From NCBI GenBank assembly GCA_024710445.1, contig JANJUT010000006.1, positions 1-15,232 of the forward strand: 15,232 bases of DNA, in the 5' to 3' direction. The position numbers and the translations under genes were made by a program. Numbering within the stretch: the stretch's first letter is position 1; the number at the start of each line of letters is the position of its first letter. Positions 14,690-15,232 of the stretch are shown here, one piece after another. The notes beneath the pieces are model-generated. The model ran no database searches and had not been told where the DNA came from. It was given only the letters and a program-made list of their open reading frames with translations. Source of the stretch: Thiobacillus sp. Lineage in GTDB: Bacteria; Pseudomonadota; Gammaproteobacteria; Burkholderiales; Thiobacillaceae.

Positions 14690-15163
14690 ATGCCAACCTA
14701 TGTTCGTACCGATAAGTGCGACGGCTGCAAAGGTCAGGATAAGACCGCTTGCATGTACATCTGCCCGCACGATCTGATGAAGCTGGACAAAGACGGTTCG
14801 GAGACCGGCCATGCCATGCGCGCATTCAACCAGGAACCCGAGCAGTGCTGGGAGTGTTATTCCTGCGTGAAGATTTGCCCGCAGCAGGCTATCGAATGCC
14901 GTCACTACGCTGACGTCGTGCCGCTGGGCGGCATGGTTCAACCGCTGCGTGGTTCCGACTCCATCATGTGGACGATCAAGTTCCGCAACGGCGTGCTGAA
15001 GCGCTTCAAGTTCCCGATCCGCACCACGCCCGAGGGCTCCATTGACTGCTACGGCGGCAAGCCCATGCCCAAGATGGCTGACATCGACGCGATTGGCTCG
15101 TTCACCCGCGACATGATGGGTGGTTACCGCGCTGGCAACCCTGCCGAACTGATCCGTAAGTAA
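14690..15163 (+). CDS. aprB: adenylylsulfate (APS) reductase beta subunit
   Basis: AprB is the iron-sulfur subunit of the cytoplasmic APS reductase AprBA. In this setting it oxidises sulfite and AMP to APS, passing electrons through two [4Fe-4S] clusters. The 157 residues match the family. Cysteine ligands are visible at 10, 13, 21 and 25 (CDGCKG, ACMYICP) and at 53, 56, 59 and 63 (CWECYSCVKICP). The longer insertion in the first cluster motif is typical of AprB. The C-terminal part (IMWTIKFRNGVLKRFKFPIRT onward) is the tail that wraps around AprA; it ends AELIRK. The ATG at 14690 has a strong AAGGAG Shine-Dalgarno. A further ribosome binding site follows at the window end, so aprA should come next. 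Confidence 0.97.
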   Translation: MPTYVRTDKCDGCKGQDKTACMYICPHDLMKLDKDGSETGHAMRAFNQEPEQCWECYSCVKICPQQAIECRHYADVVPLGGMVQPLRGSDSIMWTIKFRNGVLKRFKFPIRTTPEGSIDCYGGKPMPKMADIDAIGSFTRDMMGGYRAGNPAELIRK

Positions 15164-15214
15164 TTTAGAGAGGTAAACGAAAGGGCTGGAGAATTTGGTA
15201 ATCCCGAAGTAGTC

Positions 15215-15232
15215 CAGGAGGAAGTAGACATC
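15215..15232 (+). promoter_or_regulatory. ribosome binding site of the next gene (probably aprA)
   Basis: AGGAGG at about 15217-15222 is followed by AAGTAGACATC up to the window edge, the right spacing for a start codon just outside. AprB is normally followed by aprA, so this is almost certainly its translation signal. Confidence 0.6.

Noticed and set aside
1..15232. CRISPR array, tRNA/rRNA genes, insertion sequence or prophage
   Set aside because: Read through on both strands; no regularly spaced repeats, cloverleaf, transposase or phage-like genes seen.

Overview
The window reads as chromosome of a GC-rich betaproteobacterial, chemolithotrophic sulfur oxidiser, most like Thiobacillus and its relatives. 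The main reason is the right end: a dissimilatory-type ATP sulfurylase gene (sat) followed by aprB, the iron-sulfur subunit of APS reductase. The window closes on a ribosome binding site that must belong to the next gene, very probably aprA. The housekeeping genes (xseB-ispA-dxs, folE2, a proline iminopeptidase, a DUF3025 gene) fit the same assignment. I see no tRNA, rRNA, insertion sequence, prophage or CRISPR array, and no compositional break that suggests recent transfer.

Layout. (a) 1-2811, minus strand: a small signalling cluster. In transcription order it holds a stand-alone Rossmann-fold protein, a FIST-domain sensor protein, an 87-residue helical protein, and a MASE1-type membrane sensor that runs off the left edge. 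(b) 3049-5619, plus strand: three tightly coupled genes, namely proline iminopeptidase, a thioredoxin-like/TPR protein lacking the first active-site cysteine, and a DUF3025 protein starting with TTG inside the previous stop. (c) 5646-6910, minus strand: an EamA/DMT membrane transporter followed by a SpoIIAA-like (STAS-type) protein. A possible 46-codon leader ORF with a strong Shine-Dalgarno lies just upstream of the transporter. (d) 7240-10256, plus strand: xseB-ispA-dxs with overlapping or 1-nt junctions; ispA and dxs supply isoprenoid precursors. (e) 10371-11177: folE2, the first step of folate-type pterin synthesis, with its own promoter and a palindromic terminator. (f) 11235-12594: a secreted or periplasmic retropepsin-like protease (minus) and a class I glutamine amidotransferase (plus) whose start codons are one base apart. 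(g) 12716-13129: an unrecognised 137-residue protein with its own ribosome binding site and terminator. (h) 13293-15163: sat and aprB, with a structured 188-nt gap.

How the genes work together. AprBA oxidises sulfite plus AMP to APS, and Sat turns APS plus pyrophosphate into sulfate and ATP, so (h) is an energy-conserving sulfur oxidation unit. The unknown gene in (g), just upstream, is the best candidate for something undescribed linked to it. The cluster in (a) looks like a ligand- or redox-sensing pathway whose output domain is probably in the missing part of the MASE1 protein. The remaining regions are ordinary housekeeping with some notable regulatory structure.
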